Shown here: positions 63,111-64,000 of the stretch, one piece after another | Layout: each line of letters begins with the position of its first letter | Position numbering within the stretch: position 1 is the first letter of the stretch | Source of the DNA: Amorphochlora amoebiformis | Lineage: Eukaryota; Cercozoa; Chlorarachniophyceae | Reading direction: 5' to 3' | Assembly: GCA_054601695.1 (NCBI GenBank) | Contig: BAAHQB010000342.1 | Coordinates: 62,001-126,000, forward strand | DNA length: 64,000 nt | Translations under genes and position numbers: made by a program | Notes under the pieces: generated by a model | What the model saw: only the letters and a program-made list of their open reading frames with translations | What the model was told of the DNA's origin: nothing | Database searches by the model: none

Positions 63111-63471
63111 AAATACGTACATTCTTCTGTGTATGCATGTTCTGACGCTTTTTTATTGGCAAACTTTTTATTTTTCGGCCGGTTTTGGTGTCATCCTCTG
63201 ACAAAGGACTTGAAAAATATAGTGAAAAGAATTATCCGAATATTTTGCATGTCAGATGTCTTGCGATGTGGACTATACGAGAGAATGTGGGTTCCGGGTG
63301 GATATGGGGGGGGGACACGATAAAGAGCGACGGTGTGTGGCGCGTGAGGGTACCGACTACTAGAGGGCTCAGGGTGGGCACTATTATCCATTCATATTTA
63401 TTTCTATTTTTATTTTAGGTATATGTGTGTATATACTTGTGTTTGTTTAATGTGGTTATGATTTTGATTGC

Positions 63472-63514
<43 letters not shown>

Positions 63515-63550
63515 TATCATTTATATGTACACACACTCACACACGCACAT

Positions 63551-63604
<54 letters not shown>

Positions 63605-63662
63605 ATTCACACACACACACACATGTGTACATGTATATATATATATATATATATATACATAC

Positions 63663-63734
<72 letters not shown>

Positions 63735-63741
63735 GTTACAT

Positions 63742-63789
<48 letters not shown>

Positions 63790-63793
63790 ACAT

Positions 63794-63919
<126 letters not shown>

Positions 63920-63949
63920 GTATAAACAAATATTCCGTTCATATAATAG

Positions 63950-63991
63950 CCTCGAAATTGGGTTTATCGATTACGAGGAGGCGTAACAAAG
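63950..63991 (+). CDS. candidate exon at window end
   Basis: A 42-bp island between (TA)n...ATAATAG and an AAAG/GTGATA donor. All three frames are possible ([21 protein letters not shown] with stop; [10 protein letters not shown]). It probably belongs to a gene continuing beyond the window. Confidence 0.3.
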
Positions 63992-64000
63992 GTGATATAA

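Overview
The window is nuclear DNA from an intron-dense eukaryote, probably a protist or alga; I cannot name the species. The evidence is GT-AG introns with reading frame conserved across many tiny exons (12 to about 480 nt, mostly 30-110), TTAGGG-type (CCCTAA) interstitial telomere repeats, a PIF/Harbinger transposase relic and eukaryotic families (SAM, PLAC8, amino-acid/auxin permease). Most of the 64 kb is simple sequence: (TA)n tracts of 30-250 bp fill nearly every intron, with (CT)n, (GA)n, poly-T, (AAT)n and several minisatellites. Almost all [18 protein letters not shown] and CVCVCV reading frames are translations of these repeats. Real genes were found by joining short non-repeat islands between GT and AG with phase kept.

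Layout. 1-3764 (+): 3' part of a SAM-domain gene. 5128-9740 (-): ten-exon, cysteine-containing conserved-looking protein of unknown function. 9890-11000: minisatellite. 11165-14995 (-): exons of a probable glycosyltransferase, split by minisatellites and telomere-like repeats. 18132-23576 (+): single-pass membrane protein with signal peptide. 24079-24910 (+): broken Harbinger transposase. 27835-31592 (+): cysteine-rich, possibly PH-like protein, with an 829-bp (GA)n in its last intron. 33192-36537 (-): exons of at least one gene with an LNG-type motif and a J-domain-like tail. 36878-51739 (+): a 29-exon amino-acid transporter spread over 15 kb, with telomere arrays inside introns. 53423-54571 (-): an intronless GC-rich gene. 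56461-59301 (-) and 59379-61615 (+): a divergent pair, a membrane/coiled-coil protein and a PLAC8 protein, with start codons 77 bp apart. 61616-64000: mostly intergenic.

The most striking feature is not a gene. In at least eight places the edge of an exon with its splice site, or a whole exon, is copied one to four times into the adjacent TA-filled intron. The introns look like expanding microsatellites that keep duplicating exon ends. Intergenic DNA differs: it is rich in CTAG/ACTAGT-type words instead of pure TA. The genes are functionally unrelated and do not form a pathway. Exon joins are inferred from sequence only; no transcript was available.
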